This document shows positions 10,123 to 17,317 of a DNA stretch of 64,000 bases, piece by piece. The DNA comes from Lachnospiraceae bacterium (GTDB taxonomy: Bacteria; Bacillota; Clostridia; Lachnospirales; Lachnospiraceae). A program made the translations under genes and the position numbers. The DNA lies in assembly GCA_022769665.1 (NCBI GenBank), contig JALEIR010000042.1, positions 36,172-100,171 of the forward strand, given 5' to 3'. The notes below the pieces were generated by a model that searched no databases, had not been told where the DNA came from, and saw only the letters and a program-made list of their open reading frames with translations. Position 1 is the stretch's first letter; every line of letters begins with the position of its first letter.

Positions 10123-11487
10123 TTACTGCTCTTTTTCCTTGTTCATCACTGCGAAATTAACGCCGGTGTCATCGGGCTTTTCCTCATCAAAGACATAATC
10201 TTTTCCGGGAAGTACAGCGTTGAGGATAATACCTACCAGAGCACCTACAGCCAGACCGGAGAGGCTGATGGTAACAGAACCGACAGCGAAGGAGATTGCT
10301 CCTGCTGCGCTGAACTTGATACCGATAGCCAGTACCAGAATCAATGCTGCAATGATAACGTTGCGGCTCTTGGAGAAGTCGCAGTGAGATTCTACCAGGT
10401 TACGAACACCGACTGCAGAAATCATACCGTAAAGCACCAGGGATACACCGCCCACGGTTGCGGAAGGCATGCAGCCGATAATTGCCGCAAACTTAGGGCA
10501 GAAAGAAAACAGGATTGCAAAGCAGGCTGCCACACGGATAACCAGAGGATCATATACCTTGGTCAGGGAAAGCACCCCTGTGTTCTCGCCGTAGGTTGTA
10601 TTTGCAGGTGCACCGAACAGAGCAGCCAAAATGGTAGCAAGTCCGTCGCCAAGCAGTGTTCTGTGAAGTCCGGGTTCCTTAATGAAATTCTTTCCGACCG
10701 TAGAGGAGATGGCAGAAACATCACCGATGTGCTCCACAATAGTCGCCAGTGCGATAGGCATAATGGTAATGACTGAGGTAATCAGCAGAGAAACATTTCC
10801 GTCCTTGAATGCCCAGAATACGGTTCTGTCAAAATGAACGGGAAGGCCAACCCATGCCGCATCAGCTACGGATGAGAAATCAACACGTCCCATTATGGCT
10901 GCCAGCAGATAGGAGCCGATTACACCGATAATAATGGGAACAATCTTTATCATGCCCTTGCCCCAGATGTTGCAGATAATAATTAAAACAATGGCAACAA
11001 GCGCAATCAGCCAGTCGGAAGAACAGCTGTCAATAGCAGACTGTGAAAGTGTAAGACCGATGGCAATGATAATGGGGCCTGTTACGATAGGCGGGAAGAA
11101 CTTCATTACCTTTCCGGTACCGAACAGCTTAATCAAAAGAGCAAGCAGCAGATACAACAACCCTGCGCAAGCTACACCGAAGCAGGCATAAGGCAGAAGT
11201 TCAGGTTCTCCATTTGGAGCAATGGCGAAGTAACCGCCTAAGAATGCGAAAGAGGAACCTAAGAATGCAGGTACCTTTCTCTTTGTCAGGAAATGGAACA
11301 GCAGTGTACCCAGACCTGCAAACAACAATGTTGTAGATACGTCAAGTCCCGTCAGAATGGGAACCAGAATCGTGGCACCGAACATTGCAAACATATGCTG
11401 CAGGCCCAGCACCGCTACCTTGGGAGCGCCAAGGGTTTTGGCATCGTAGATGCCGCTCTCGCCGAGAGTTGTCTTTTTCTCGCTCAT
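10123..11487 (-). CDS. uraA: uracil permease, NCS2 (nucleobase:cation symporter-2) family
   Basis: I choose the internal start MSEKKTTLGESG, which has AGGAGG 10 bases upstream; the ORF track's 32 extra codons cross a structured leader. The protein of about 454 residues has many hydrophobic segments consistent with the 14-helix NCS2 fold. Diagnostic residues are the Glu in TIVEHIGD and the Glu in APANTTYGENTGV, the two positions that bind the base in UraA-type transporters. The NTTYGENTG block fits uracil permeases better than xanthine/urate permeases. It imports uracil across the cytoplasmic membrane. No pyrimidine biosynthesis gene is adjacent. A strong promoter and a folded leader precede it. 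Confidence 0.88.
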   Translation of the reverse strand: MSEKKTTLGESGIYDAKTLGAPKVAVLGLQHMFAMFGATILVPILTGLDVSTTLLFAGLGTLLFHFLTKRKVPAFLGSSFAFLGGYFAIAPNGEPELLPYACFGVACAGLLYLLLALLIKLFGTGKVMKFFPPIVTGPIIIAIGLTLSQSAIDSCSSDWLIALVAIVLIIICNIWGKGMIKIVPIIIGVIGSYLLAAIMGRVDFSSVADAAWVGLPVHFDRTVFWAFKDGNVSLLITSVITIMPIALATIVEHIGDVSAISSTVGKNFIKEPGLHRTLLGDGLATILAALFGAPANTTYGENTGVLSLTKVYDPLVIRVAACFAILFSFCPKFAAIIGCMPSATVGGVSLVLYGMISAVGVRNLVESHCDFSKSRNVIIAALILVLAIGIKFSAAGAISFAVGSVTISLSGLAVGALVGIILNAVLPGKDYVFDEEKPDDTGVNFAVMNKEKEQ

Positions 11488-11600
11488 GAACTCGTCCTCC
11501 TGTATTTTCCCCCCGTAAGCCCTGAGGTTATTGTCCCCAAGGTAATTTACAGGTTCTATTTCGCACAATGAGGCCGTATTCACGGCCTCATTACACTTTC
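11488..11600 (-). promoter_or_regulatory. structured 5' leader of the uracil permease gene
   Basis: The transcript expected from the promoter at 11607-11635 carries three helices. The first is a perfect 11-bp hairpin (AATGAGGCCGT with ACGGCCTCATT) at its 5' end. The second is a helix CCTTGGGG/CCTCAGGG. The third is a closing helix CCTGTA/TACAGG, whose 3' arm runs directly into the AGGAGG ribosome-binding site. That arrangement could expose or hide the ribosome-binding site. I could not match it to the PyrR binding loop or to purine riboswitch cores. The regulatory function is inferred from structure only. Confidence 0.5.
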
Positions 11601-11606
11601 TATTTC

Positions 11607-11635
11607 ATAATAGTATGTTCTAAAACCTGAGTCAA
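11607..11635 (-). promoter_or_regulatory. predicted sigma-A promoter of uraA
   Basis: TTGACT and TATTAT separated by 17 bases, a near-consensus promoter, located about 120 bases upstream of the chosen permease start. Confidence 0.72.
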
Positions 11636-11662
11636 GAAAAAATACAGCGTAACAGATGTTTT

Positions 11663-11746
11663 TTATTGAAGGAGATATTCCGGAACAGTATCCACTCCAT
11701 TCTCATAAGTTTCAATCCCTGATTGGAAATCAATCTTTTCCGTCAT
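11663..11746 (-). CDS. possible 27-residue microprotein
   Basis: A short ORF reading MTEKIDFQSGIETYENG and ending before a run of T residues. There is no recognisable Shine-Dalgarno. It is listed because its first 30 bases are repeated, with few changes, at 12717-12746, where the other reading encodes EKTDSQSGIE. The repeat may be the real feature rather than a protein. Confidence 0.2.
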   Translation of the reverse strand: MTEKIDFQSGIETYENGVDTVPEYLLQ

Positions 11747-11775
11747 ATTTGGCTCTCAACTACTTTTATATTTAT

Positions 11776-11889
11776 TTAAAACTCACTTCTTTCAGATAAT
11801 CTTTCGATAAAAAAGCTGGATTTTGGAGTTTTGTACAAAGGCTCGCTGGCTTTCTTAAGCTCCTTAAATCCGTCTGCAAATAAACCCAT
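11776..11889 (-). CDS. small protein of unknown function, 37 residues
   Basis: This ORF is too short for the track. It begins MGLFADGFKELKKASEP and has AAAGGAAG about 10 bases upstream of the ATG, a good ribosome-binding site. The amphipathic, lysine-rich N-terminal half suggests a folded or membrane-associated helix. It lies about 120 bases downstream of another small gene (12008-12154) on the same strand, and a hairpin separates the two. I do not recognise a family. It could also be the start of a decayed longer gene. Confidence 0.45.
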   Translation of the reverse strand: MGLFADGFKELKKASEPLYKTPKSSFFIERLSERSEF

Positions 11890-11981
11890 ATCTTTTCTTA
11901 CTTCCTTTCTGCTTTACGCTTTCCTTATGAATTCACGCACCACACCGGGAACAACCACGGCCGGTGCCCGGATTGCTCCCC

Positions 11982-12006
11982 AAGGAATCTGTCTCACAGA
12001 TTCCTT
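11982..12006. terminator. 11-bp perfect hairpin after the 48-residue small gene
   Basis: The arms AAGGAATCTGT and ACAGATTCCTT are perfectly complementary with a 3-base loop. The hairpin begins two bases after the stop codon of the small minus-strand gene. A T5 run follows it only in the plus direction, so on the minus strand it may protect the 3' end rather than terminate. Confidence 0.55.
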
Positions 12007-12007
12007 T

Positions 12008-12154
12008 TTAATGTGTAGCTTTATATGCAACAACACCTGCCACAGCTGCAATCACAGCCGCAATCATTCCAATCAGAATACCTTTTGTTTTTCTCTTATG
12101 CTCCCCGGCTTCATCCCTTGCCCCCAGAACACCAATCGTTTCCAACTGCTCCAT
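12008..12154 (-). CDS. small single-pass membrane protein, 48 residues
   Basis: Not in the ORF track. The product begins MEQLETIGVLGARDEAG, followed by basic HKRKTKG, one clear membrane segment (ILIGMIAAVIAAVAGVVAY) and a short tail KATH. The composition is that of a genuine small membrane protein and the downstream hairpin starts immediately after the stop. The ribosome-binding site is weak (AAAG). No family was recognised. It is divergent from a 66-residue exported protein at 12360, with two palindromes between them. Confidence 0.55.
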   Translation of the reverse strand: MEQLETIGVLGARDEAGEHKRKTKGILIGMIAAVIAAVAGVVAYKATH

Positions 12155-12190
12155 TTATTCTTTATTTCGTTTTCTGTTAACAACAACGTC

Positions 12191-12204
12191 TGTAACATGT
12201 TACA
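12191..12204. promoter_or_regulatory. perfect 14-bp palindrome, candidate operator
   Basis: TGTAACATGTTACA is a perfect two-fold symmetric site, located upstream of the 48-residue small gene and in the divergent region with the 66-residue gene. Sites of this form are typical of dimeric DNA-binding regulators. No regulator gene lies next to it. Confidence 0.35.
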
Positions 12205-12234
12205 TAATTATTTTATCGTTTTTTACATTTTAAC

Positions 12235-12279
12235 AACATGACGTTTTTGGAAAATAATTCTTTCCGGGAACGTCATGTT
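12235..12279. repeat. long inverted repeat in the divergent region
   Basis: Outer arms AACATGACGTT and AACGTCATGTT are perfect 11-bp complements. An inner stem GGAAA/TTTCC sits inside, so the whole 45 bases fold into one extended hairpin. It is followed on the plus strand by ATTTTG. It could be a terminator, an RNA structure in the leader of the 66-residue gene, or a small miniature element. Confidence 0.5.
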
Positions 12280-12359
12280 ATTTTGTTACATTAATTCATA
12301 CCATGTACTTAGTCACTTTCGGTTTATACACAAAAACTTACTACAAAGGAGAATAATCA

Positions 12360-12560
12360 ATGAAAAGAAAATTTTTCGCTTTCGTAATTGCTGTTTTGTT
12401 TGGCACTTCTGCCATGATTATTTCAATGGGACAAGTTGTATCGACCCACAATTCCAACAGCTTTGCCCATAAAGAAGCTGACTCCCAAATACTCTTCTGC
12501 GCAATCGACAATGAAGACTGGGATGTCAAACAAGAAACGATTGATTATTGGAATGAATAG
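12360..12560 (+). CDS. small exported protein of unknown function, 66 residues
   Basis: The ATG has an excellent ribosome-binding site (AAAGGAG, 7 bases upstream). The N-terminus KRKFFAFVIAVLFGTSAM is a typical signal peptide or anchor. The rest is short and polar, with an acidic end (CAIDNEDWDVKQETIDYW). It is unlike the neighbouring metabolic genes and has no recognised family. It could be a secreted peptide, a peptide precursor or a decayed lipoprotein. Downstream is a GC-rich hairpin at 12654-12684. Confidence 0.55.
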   Translation: MKRKFFAFVIAVLFGTSAMIISMGQVVSTHNSNSFAHKEADSQILFCAIDNEDWDVKQETIDYWNE

Positions 12561-12644
12561 AACGGAAGATTTGAATTGACCGAATTCATTGAACAATGGA
12601 TGCTTCTTCTTGTCCGAAGGAAAGAAATGAGTCCTCACTCCTTG

Positions 12645-12684
12645 AGCAAAAACGCGGCAGGAAGCCGTACCGGTTTCCTGCCGC
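12645..12684 (-). terminator. GC-rich terminator hairpin
   Basis: The arms GCGGCAGGAA and TTCCTGCCGC are perfect complements with an 11-base loop. On the minus strand they are followed by GTTTTTGC, giving a plausible intrinsic terminator for any transcript entering from 12.8 kb. Confidence 0.6.
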
Positions 12685-12732
12685 ATAAACTGTAATTCTG
12701 AAAAGAGAGCGCTTTCAATCCCTGATTGGGAA

Positions 12733-12819
12733 TCAGTCTTCTCCATCCTCTTCCGCATCTTCGATTTCGTCCAGAAGCTCCTCCGGTTCATCCAGTATTT
12801 CTTCTCTGCTGTCACACAT
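12733..12819 (-). CDS. possible 28-residue acidic microprotein or gene end
   Basis: The reading MCDSREEILDEPEELLDEI continues to EDAEEDGED and stops. The regular acidic composition looks like real coding sequence, but the ATG directly follows an in-frame TAA and has no ribosome-binding site. It may be the C-terminal remnant of a larger acidic protein. It precedes the terminator at 12645-12684 on the same strand. The overlapping 134-residue track ORF looks like a shadow. Confidence 0.25.
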   Translation of the reverse strand: MCDSREEILDEPEELLDEIEDAEEDGED

Positions 12820-12883
12820 TTACTCAACGCTGTCTAACTGGGTTTCTAGGAGAGTCCTGGGGACAGTTTCCTTGACTCATTAA

Positions 12884-13060
12884 GGGTTGCAATTGGAACG
12901 ACAATTCCAGCCCTGTATCCTGAAAGATATAGCAGATGCTACATTGGAATCCATGCTATTTGCAAATTTATCACATTTACAGACAAGTATTCCGGAGTAT
13001 GATGATGGAAAACAGATTCTGCTTCTAATCGGCTTATCCCCGGAAAACTTCAGGAATTGA
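12884..13060 (+). pseudogene. possible gene remnant (C-terminal fragment of unknown protein)
   Basis: An open frame without a start codon reads LKDIADATLESMLFANL and later QILLLIGLSPENFRN before a TGA. Its amino-acid composition looks coding, unlike the neighbouring frames, which break or give odd compositions. It is preceded by an in-frame TAA and has no ribosome-binding site. I do not recognise the family. Another frame across the same bases (PGDSFLDSLRVAIGTT) is also open, so the call is weak. Confidence 0.28.
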
Positions 13061-13071
13061 TTGCGTCATGT

Positions 13072-14067
13072 TTATTGAATGGCGTGCTGTTTGAGAAAGT
13101 CCTTCCAAATCTGAATGTACTGTGCCTTCAGATGTACCCCGTCAAAGGTATAGGATTTCTCCATACCTCCCGTCTCGTCACAGATGAGAGGGTTCACATC
13201 CAGATAGAAAATCTTCCGGTTGTCTGCCAGCTTTTCCAACTCTTCGTTGCGGGCAACAATTCCTTCGTTGTTGATGTAATCGCCCTGTTCGGAGCGCTCT
13301 GTCGTCACCTTCATAATTGCCTGGATATAGATGATGGCATCGGGCTGCAGCTCCTGCAAATGTGTCAGTACTTCCTTGTACTTTTCAATGAAGGTTTCCA
13401 CGGTTCCCGTACCCATCTCGTTAATGCCGATCATCAGGTAAATTTTCGTAAAGGAATTCTGCTGCAACGCCTCCTCCACGGTAATCTTCCTTTTCTGTCC
13501 CGGAACCTTAACGATGGCTGAGTCAAACATTTTGTATACCGTCAGCCCTGTGGACGCATAGAAAGTTGATATATTTTCAAGGTCCCCGTATTCATACATT
13601 CCGACGGTTCGGGAATCTCCGATGAATACCGCATCGGCAAAATAATCATCTTCCACCGTGACGTAAACCGGCTCTGCCGCCTCTTCTCCGGGTGCTGTCG
13701 TCTCTTGGTCAGGCTGCCCCGGCATCGTTTCCTGCTGTCCCGGCTCCGTCCCGGACTGCTCCGAATCCGCAACCGGTTGCTCCGGCATACTATCATTGTC
13801 CGCCGGAGCACTGCTTCCCGATTCTGCCGTTTCCTGCGTATCTTCTGCATTTTCTCCGTCTCCGGAGCCGGACGTTCCGGGAGCATCTTCCTGTACAGGT
13901 GTCCCTGCTAAATCCGTTTCCTCATTCTTTCCTGCAAGCTCCATGCAGAAAGCCTTGACCTGCGCCAACGGTTTGGCATATACCTGCCATTTGTCCACAC
14001 AGGCTAAATACAAAAAACCGGCTACCGTCATCAAAATCAAATAAGACCATTTCTTCCAAAATTTCAA
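13072..14067 (-). CDS. membrane-anchored SGNH/GDSL-family hydrolase
   Basis: A 331-residue protein with an N-terminal membrane anchor (YLILMTVAGFLYLACV). A low-complexity Glu/Pro/Gln/Ser linker covers about residues 55-135, and the SGNH domain follows. The catalytic Ser is in FIGDSRTVGM, the Asn block in MIGINEMG and the Asp/His pair in FDGVHL. It should act outside the membrane. The start is TTG with AAAGGAA upstream. The adjacent upstream gene is an MBOAT acyltransferase, as in PatA/PatB-type O-acetylation systems, so it probably transfers or removes acyl groups on a cell-surface polymer. Which polymer is not visible. Confidence 0.85.
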   Translation of the reverse strand: MKFWKKWSYLILMTVAGFLYLACVDKWQVYAKPLAQVKAFCMELAGKNEETDLAGTPVQEDAPGTSGSGDGENAEDTQETAESGSSAPADNDSMPEQPVADSEQSGTEPGQQETMPGQPDQETTAPGEEAAEPVYVTVEDDYFADAVFIGDSRTVGMYEYGDLENISTFYASTGLTVYKMFDSAIVKVPGQKRKITVEEALQQNSFTKIYLMIGINEMGTGTVETFIEKYKEVLTHLQELQPDAIIYIQAIMKVTTERSEQGDYINNEGIVARNEELEKLADNRKIFYLDVNPLICDETGGMEKSYTFDGVHLKAQYIQIWKDFLKQHAIQ

Positions 14068-14111
14068 TTCAAAATCAGTTCCTTTCCGTTTCCGGTCCTG
14101 CTCACATACGG

Positions 14112-15506
14112 TTAATAATTAAAATACATAAAAGGGTTCTGTCCTTCTACCTGTATCCGCCAAATGCACAGCCAGAACAATACCACAAGAATCAGTTTAC
14201 AGAAAAAACTATCTTTAGAGCGTCTAAAAACTTTCTGTAACACAGGCGTACAGGCAACTGCACCGATACCCAGAAGATACCAGTAATTCTGCAATGCTCT
14301 CATCCAGTCTCCGGCACTGACACGGATTCCTTCCATTACGCCAAACATTCTGCCTAAGATAATCTGTAACTGGGACACATCCGTCACGGCAAAGCATACC
14401 CATGTCACCGGTATCACAATCCAGAGATACAGATGCTGTATCGCTTTCAGCGGACCCTTATGAAACACTTTGTCAAACCCAAGAGCGCTCAGCTGTCTTT
14501 CAAACACAATAAGCAGCCACAATAGCATGCCCCATATCAGGAAATTTGCCGTACTTCCATGCCAGATTGCAGTTAAAAGCCAAACCGCCAGAAGATTGCA
14601 GACTGTTCTCAGTTCTCCTCTGCGGTTTCCGCCCAAGGGAATGTAAACATAGCGGCAGAACCATCTTCCCAGAGTAATGTGCCAGCGTCTGTAAAAATCC
14701 CGGACGGAGCAGGCCATATAAGGCATTCTGAAGTTTTCGGGCAACTCAAACCCCAAAGCTTTGCCAAGGCCGATTGCCATGAGAGAATAACCGTAAAAAT
14801 CGAAATAGATTTTCATGGAATACACAATGGCTGCAAGCCATGCCATGGGAGTGGAGATGCTCTCGAACCCGATCACCTGTACATCATGCCACAAAAGTCC
14901 CAATCTGTCCGCCAACAGCACCTTGAAGGCCAATCCCACCGTAAATACCTTCATGCCCTCCTCCAATGTTTCCAGCGAGAACCTTCGCTGCCTGAGACTG
15001 TCACTCACTTCGCCATATCTGACAATGGGACCGGAAATCAGCTGCGGAAACATTGTGACATAAGTGGCAAACCGTATAAAAGATGTCTCTCTTTTTTGTT
15101 CTCCCTGATAAACATCAATCAGATAAGACATCACCTGGAATGTATAAAAACTGATGCCAAGAGGAAGACCGTTTTTCTCTGCCACCACTTTAAAAAATAC
15201 CAATGCTCCGATATTGACTGTAATCGCCGCGACAAACATCCTACGGCGCCTTTTTTCATATTTACTTTTCTTTTGTCTCTTATCCTTGCCCTTCTGCCGT
15301 GAGCTCTTCTCCAGGTGCAGCCCTGCCATGTAATTTAACAGAACGGATACCATAAGCAGCACCAGATATCTCGGTTCCCCCAGCGCATAAAAAATCAGGC
15401 TTCCTGCCAGAAGCACCATATTTTTTATTCTGTCGGGGGAAATTCGATAAAGAAGCAGGAAAAACGGCAGAAACATAAGCAGGAACTCTACACTGCTGAA
15501 TATCAA
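14112..15506 (-). CDS. MBOAT family O-acyltransferase (AlgI/PatA type)
   Basis: A 464-residue polytopic membrane protein. The family block DFYRRWHITLGRWF, followed by YVYIPLGGNRRG, and the catalytic His in LLTAIWHGSTANF are all present. These proteins move acetyl groups from the cytosol to the outer face. The downstream SGNH protein (44 bases away) is the likely extracytoplasmic partner. The start is TTG (L/M-IFSSVEFLLMFLP), because the in-frame upstream codons contain no ATG before a stop; this is the second TTG start in this pair. Good alignment to the usual N-terminus supports it. The acyl acceptor is unknown. Confidence 0.92.
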   Translation of the reverse strand: MIFSSVEFLLMFLPFFLLLYRISPDRIKNMVLLAGSLIFYALGEPRYLVLLMVSVLLNYMAGLHLEKSSRQKGKDKRQKKSKYEKRRRRMFVAAITVNIGALVFFKVVAEKNGLPLGISFYTFQVMSYLIDVYQGEQKRETSFIRFATYVTMFPQLISGPIVRYGEVSDSLRQRRFSLETLEEGMKVFTVGLAFKVLLADRLGLLWHDVQVIGFESISTPMAWLAAIVYSMKIYFDFYGYSLMAIGLGKALGFELPENFRMPYMACSVRDFYRRWHITLGRWFCRYVYIPLGGNRRGELRTVCNLLAVWLLTAIWHGSTANFLIWGMLLWLLIVFERQLSALGFDKVFHKGPLKAIQHLYLWIVIPVTWVCFAVTDVSQLQIILGRMFGVMEGIRVSAGDWMRALQNYWYLLGIGAVACTPVLQKVFRRSKDSFFCKLILVVLFWLCIWRIQVEGQNPFMYFNY

Positions 15507-15720
15507 TAAACATCACATCTTTCATTACTTCTATAACTATATAGTACCCTGAGATTTCCAACATTACAAATTAATATTTATTAATTTTAAGTTCCAAATT
15601 GTTACAAATCGGTAGCAATTCCATAACATTTGCAGTACACTTAAAAAAGTAAACAGCGATATGCAAAACCCTAAAACGCCGTCAGGTTTTATCCGTTTCT
15701 GCGGCAGAATGTGAGGCAAC

Positions 15721-16482
15721 ATGAAAGAACAACTTTACACCATACCCTTAAACGATGCCGTCAATGCAAATGACGAATGTCCTTTTTGCTTTATCGAGCG
15801 AAGTATTGAACAGGACTTAATTGATTTTGTCCTGGGCAGCAGTGCCTCCTACATGGAGGCTGATATCCGCGATATGACTGACAGGGCAGGCTTCTGCCGT
15901 TCCCATTTCAAAAAAATGTTCGACTACGGCAACACTTTGGGCAATGCCTGGATTTTAAAAACCCATTACCGCCGCATCATCGGAGAGATGAAGAAGGAAT
16001 TTGCAGGTTTTAAGCCCGGGAAAAGCTCTCTGAAGGATAAATTCCGCAAAACTGCCGAGAGCGGAAATGCCATCGGTGTGTGGGTACGGGAAAAGGAATC
16101 CTCCTGCTACATCTGCAGCCATTTCAGGGAGACCTACGAGAGATATATGGATACATTCTTCTATCTCTGGAAGCAGGATTCTGATTTTCGGGAAAAAGTC
16201 AGGAAAAGTAAAGGATTCTGTCTGCCGCATTTCGGTGATCTCTGCGAAGCCTCCGACTCCAAGCTTACCGACAGGGAAAAAGAAGATTTCTATGGTTGTA
16301 TGTTCCCTCTGATGGAACAAAACATGGAACGACTCTCCGAGGATGTGTCCTGGATGGTGGAAAAATTTGACTACCGCAACAAGGATGCGGACTGGAAAAC
16401 TTCAAAGGATGCCATTCAGCGCGGCATGCAGAAATTAAAAGGAGGCTATCCGGCGGATGCCCCCTATAAAATGTCAAAATAA
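15721..16482 (+). CDS. DUF6062 family protein with paired cysteines
   Basis: A 253-residue soluble protein. It has CPFCFIERS near residue 20, CRSHF near residue 58, CYICSHF near residue 125 and CLPHF near residue 155. The repeated C-x-x-C and C-x-x-H pattern suggests two metal-binding (probably zinc) modules. The family is common in Clostridia and has no established function. A GTGAGG ribosome-binding site precedes the ATG. The gene is convergent with the hemerythrin gene, only two bases apart, with no terminator between them. Confidence 0.78.
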   Translation: MKEQLYTIPLNDAVNANDECPFCFIERSIEQDLIDFVLGSSASYMEADIRDMTDRAGFCRSHFKKMFDYGNTLGNAWILKTHYRRIIGEMKKEFAGFKPGKSSLKDKFRKTAESGNAIGVWVREKESSCYICSHFRETYERYMDTFFYLWKQDSDFREKVRKSKGFCLPHFGDLCEASDSKLTDREKEDFYGCMFPLMEQNMERLSEDVSWMVEKFDYRNKDADWKTSKDAIQRGMQKLKGGYPADAPYKMSK

Positions 16483-16484
16483 AT

Positions 16485-17291
16485 TTATTTCACCGGTATC
16501 AGTTTGTCGACCTTGAGGATGTGGTTTACAAGCCAGCTGAGCAGAAAATCTACAAGTTCCGTCAGATACTCCTGCTGATTGTCATCCACGTCATCAAGGT
16601 TGACTTCTTTCAGCTTATCCACAAATGCCTGATGCGCTCTCTGCTGAGCCGCCAGACCATCATATCCGATGCGCTCCATATACTCTTCCTCATCATGGAA
16701 ATGATGAATCGTGTATTCTTTTAATCGATCCAGTATTGCCATAATTTTATCATACTTGTCATGCAACAGTTCTTCCCGAATCAGGTCGTTAGCTTCCCGA
16801 ATAATCCGAAACAGAGTCTCATGCTCCTCATCCACCAGCCTGATACCGGTTCGATACTGCTCCGTGAAGGCAAAGGGATCCTTGCTTTCCGCCACCGGAT
16901 GAATCTGACCTATCATAATGTCGCTCCCCAGGATGTGATGATACAGCCAACGGGACAGATATTCCAGCATCTCTTTCAGTATCCGTTTTCCGTCCTCTTC
17001 GTCCAAACTGTCCGGGGAAATCTCCTCCAGCTTCTCCCGGAATGCCTGATGCTCTTTTCTCTGGCGCGGTAATTCCGGGTCATTCATTTTTTCCATGTAT
17101 TCCTCTTCATGGTCAAAATGGATTTCTGCGTACTTTTTCAGGGCTCTCAAAAGACTCTTGGCCCCGGATACGGAAGCAGATTCCTTTTCTGCCAGTTCAA
17201 ATGCTTCATTGATAATGTCAAAAAGTTGACGATGTTCCTCATCAATCTCTAAAATGCCTGTCATGCAATCATCTGTAAATTGATACATCAT
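16485..17291 (-). CDS. tandem bacteriohemerythrin
   Basis: Two hemerythrin domains in one chain of about 268 residues. Domain 1 has GILEIDEEHRQLF and HFDHEEEYMEKM with a following HQAF. Domain 2 has GIRLVDEEHETLF and HFHDEEEYMERI with another HQAF. Each keeps the His/Glu/Asp ligands of a di-iron O2-binding site, so the protein should bind O2 or act in oxygen or iron handling in the cytosol of an anaerobe. The track uses a GTG that overlaps the tetR stop. I prefer the ATG 10 codons later, which has AAAGG upstream, though the GTGA overlap could be real coupling. Confidence 0.9.
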   Translation of the reverse strand: MMYQFTDDCMTGILEIDEEHRQLFDIINEAFELAEKESASVSGAKSLLRALKKYAEIHFDHEEEYMEKMNDPELPRQRKEHQAFREKLEEISPDSLDEEDGKRILKEMLEYLSRWLYHHILGSDIMIGQIHPVAESKDPFAFTEQYRTGIRLVDEEHETLFRIIREANDLIREELLHDKYDKIMAILDRLKEYTIHHFHDEEEYMERIGYDGLAAQQRAHQAFVDKLKEVNLDDVDDNQQEYLTELVDFLLSWLVNHILKVDKLIPVK

Positions 17292-17317
17292 AACCACCAC
17301 GCCTTTCTTTTGTCCGC

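Noticed and set aside
11488-11600. uraA leader as a purine riboswitch or PyrR attenuator
   Set aside because: I looked for the conserved purine-riboswitch and PyrR loop elements and did not see them. The helices are real but the class is unassigned.
12423-12827. 134-residue minus-strand ORF in the track
   Set aside because: No ribosome-binding site, odd composition, and it overlaps a clear 66-residue gene on the plus strand and the acidic microprotein reading in another frame. It looks like a shadow.
12840-12883. GGGGACAG sequence near 12.85 kb as a REP or insertion-sequence border
   Set aside because: Only one copy was noted and there is no transposase ORF or inverted pair.
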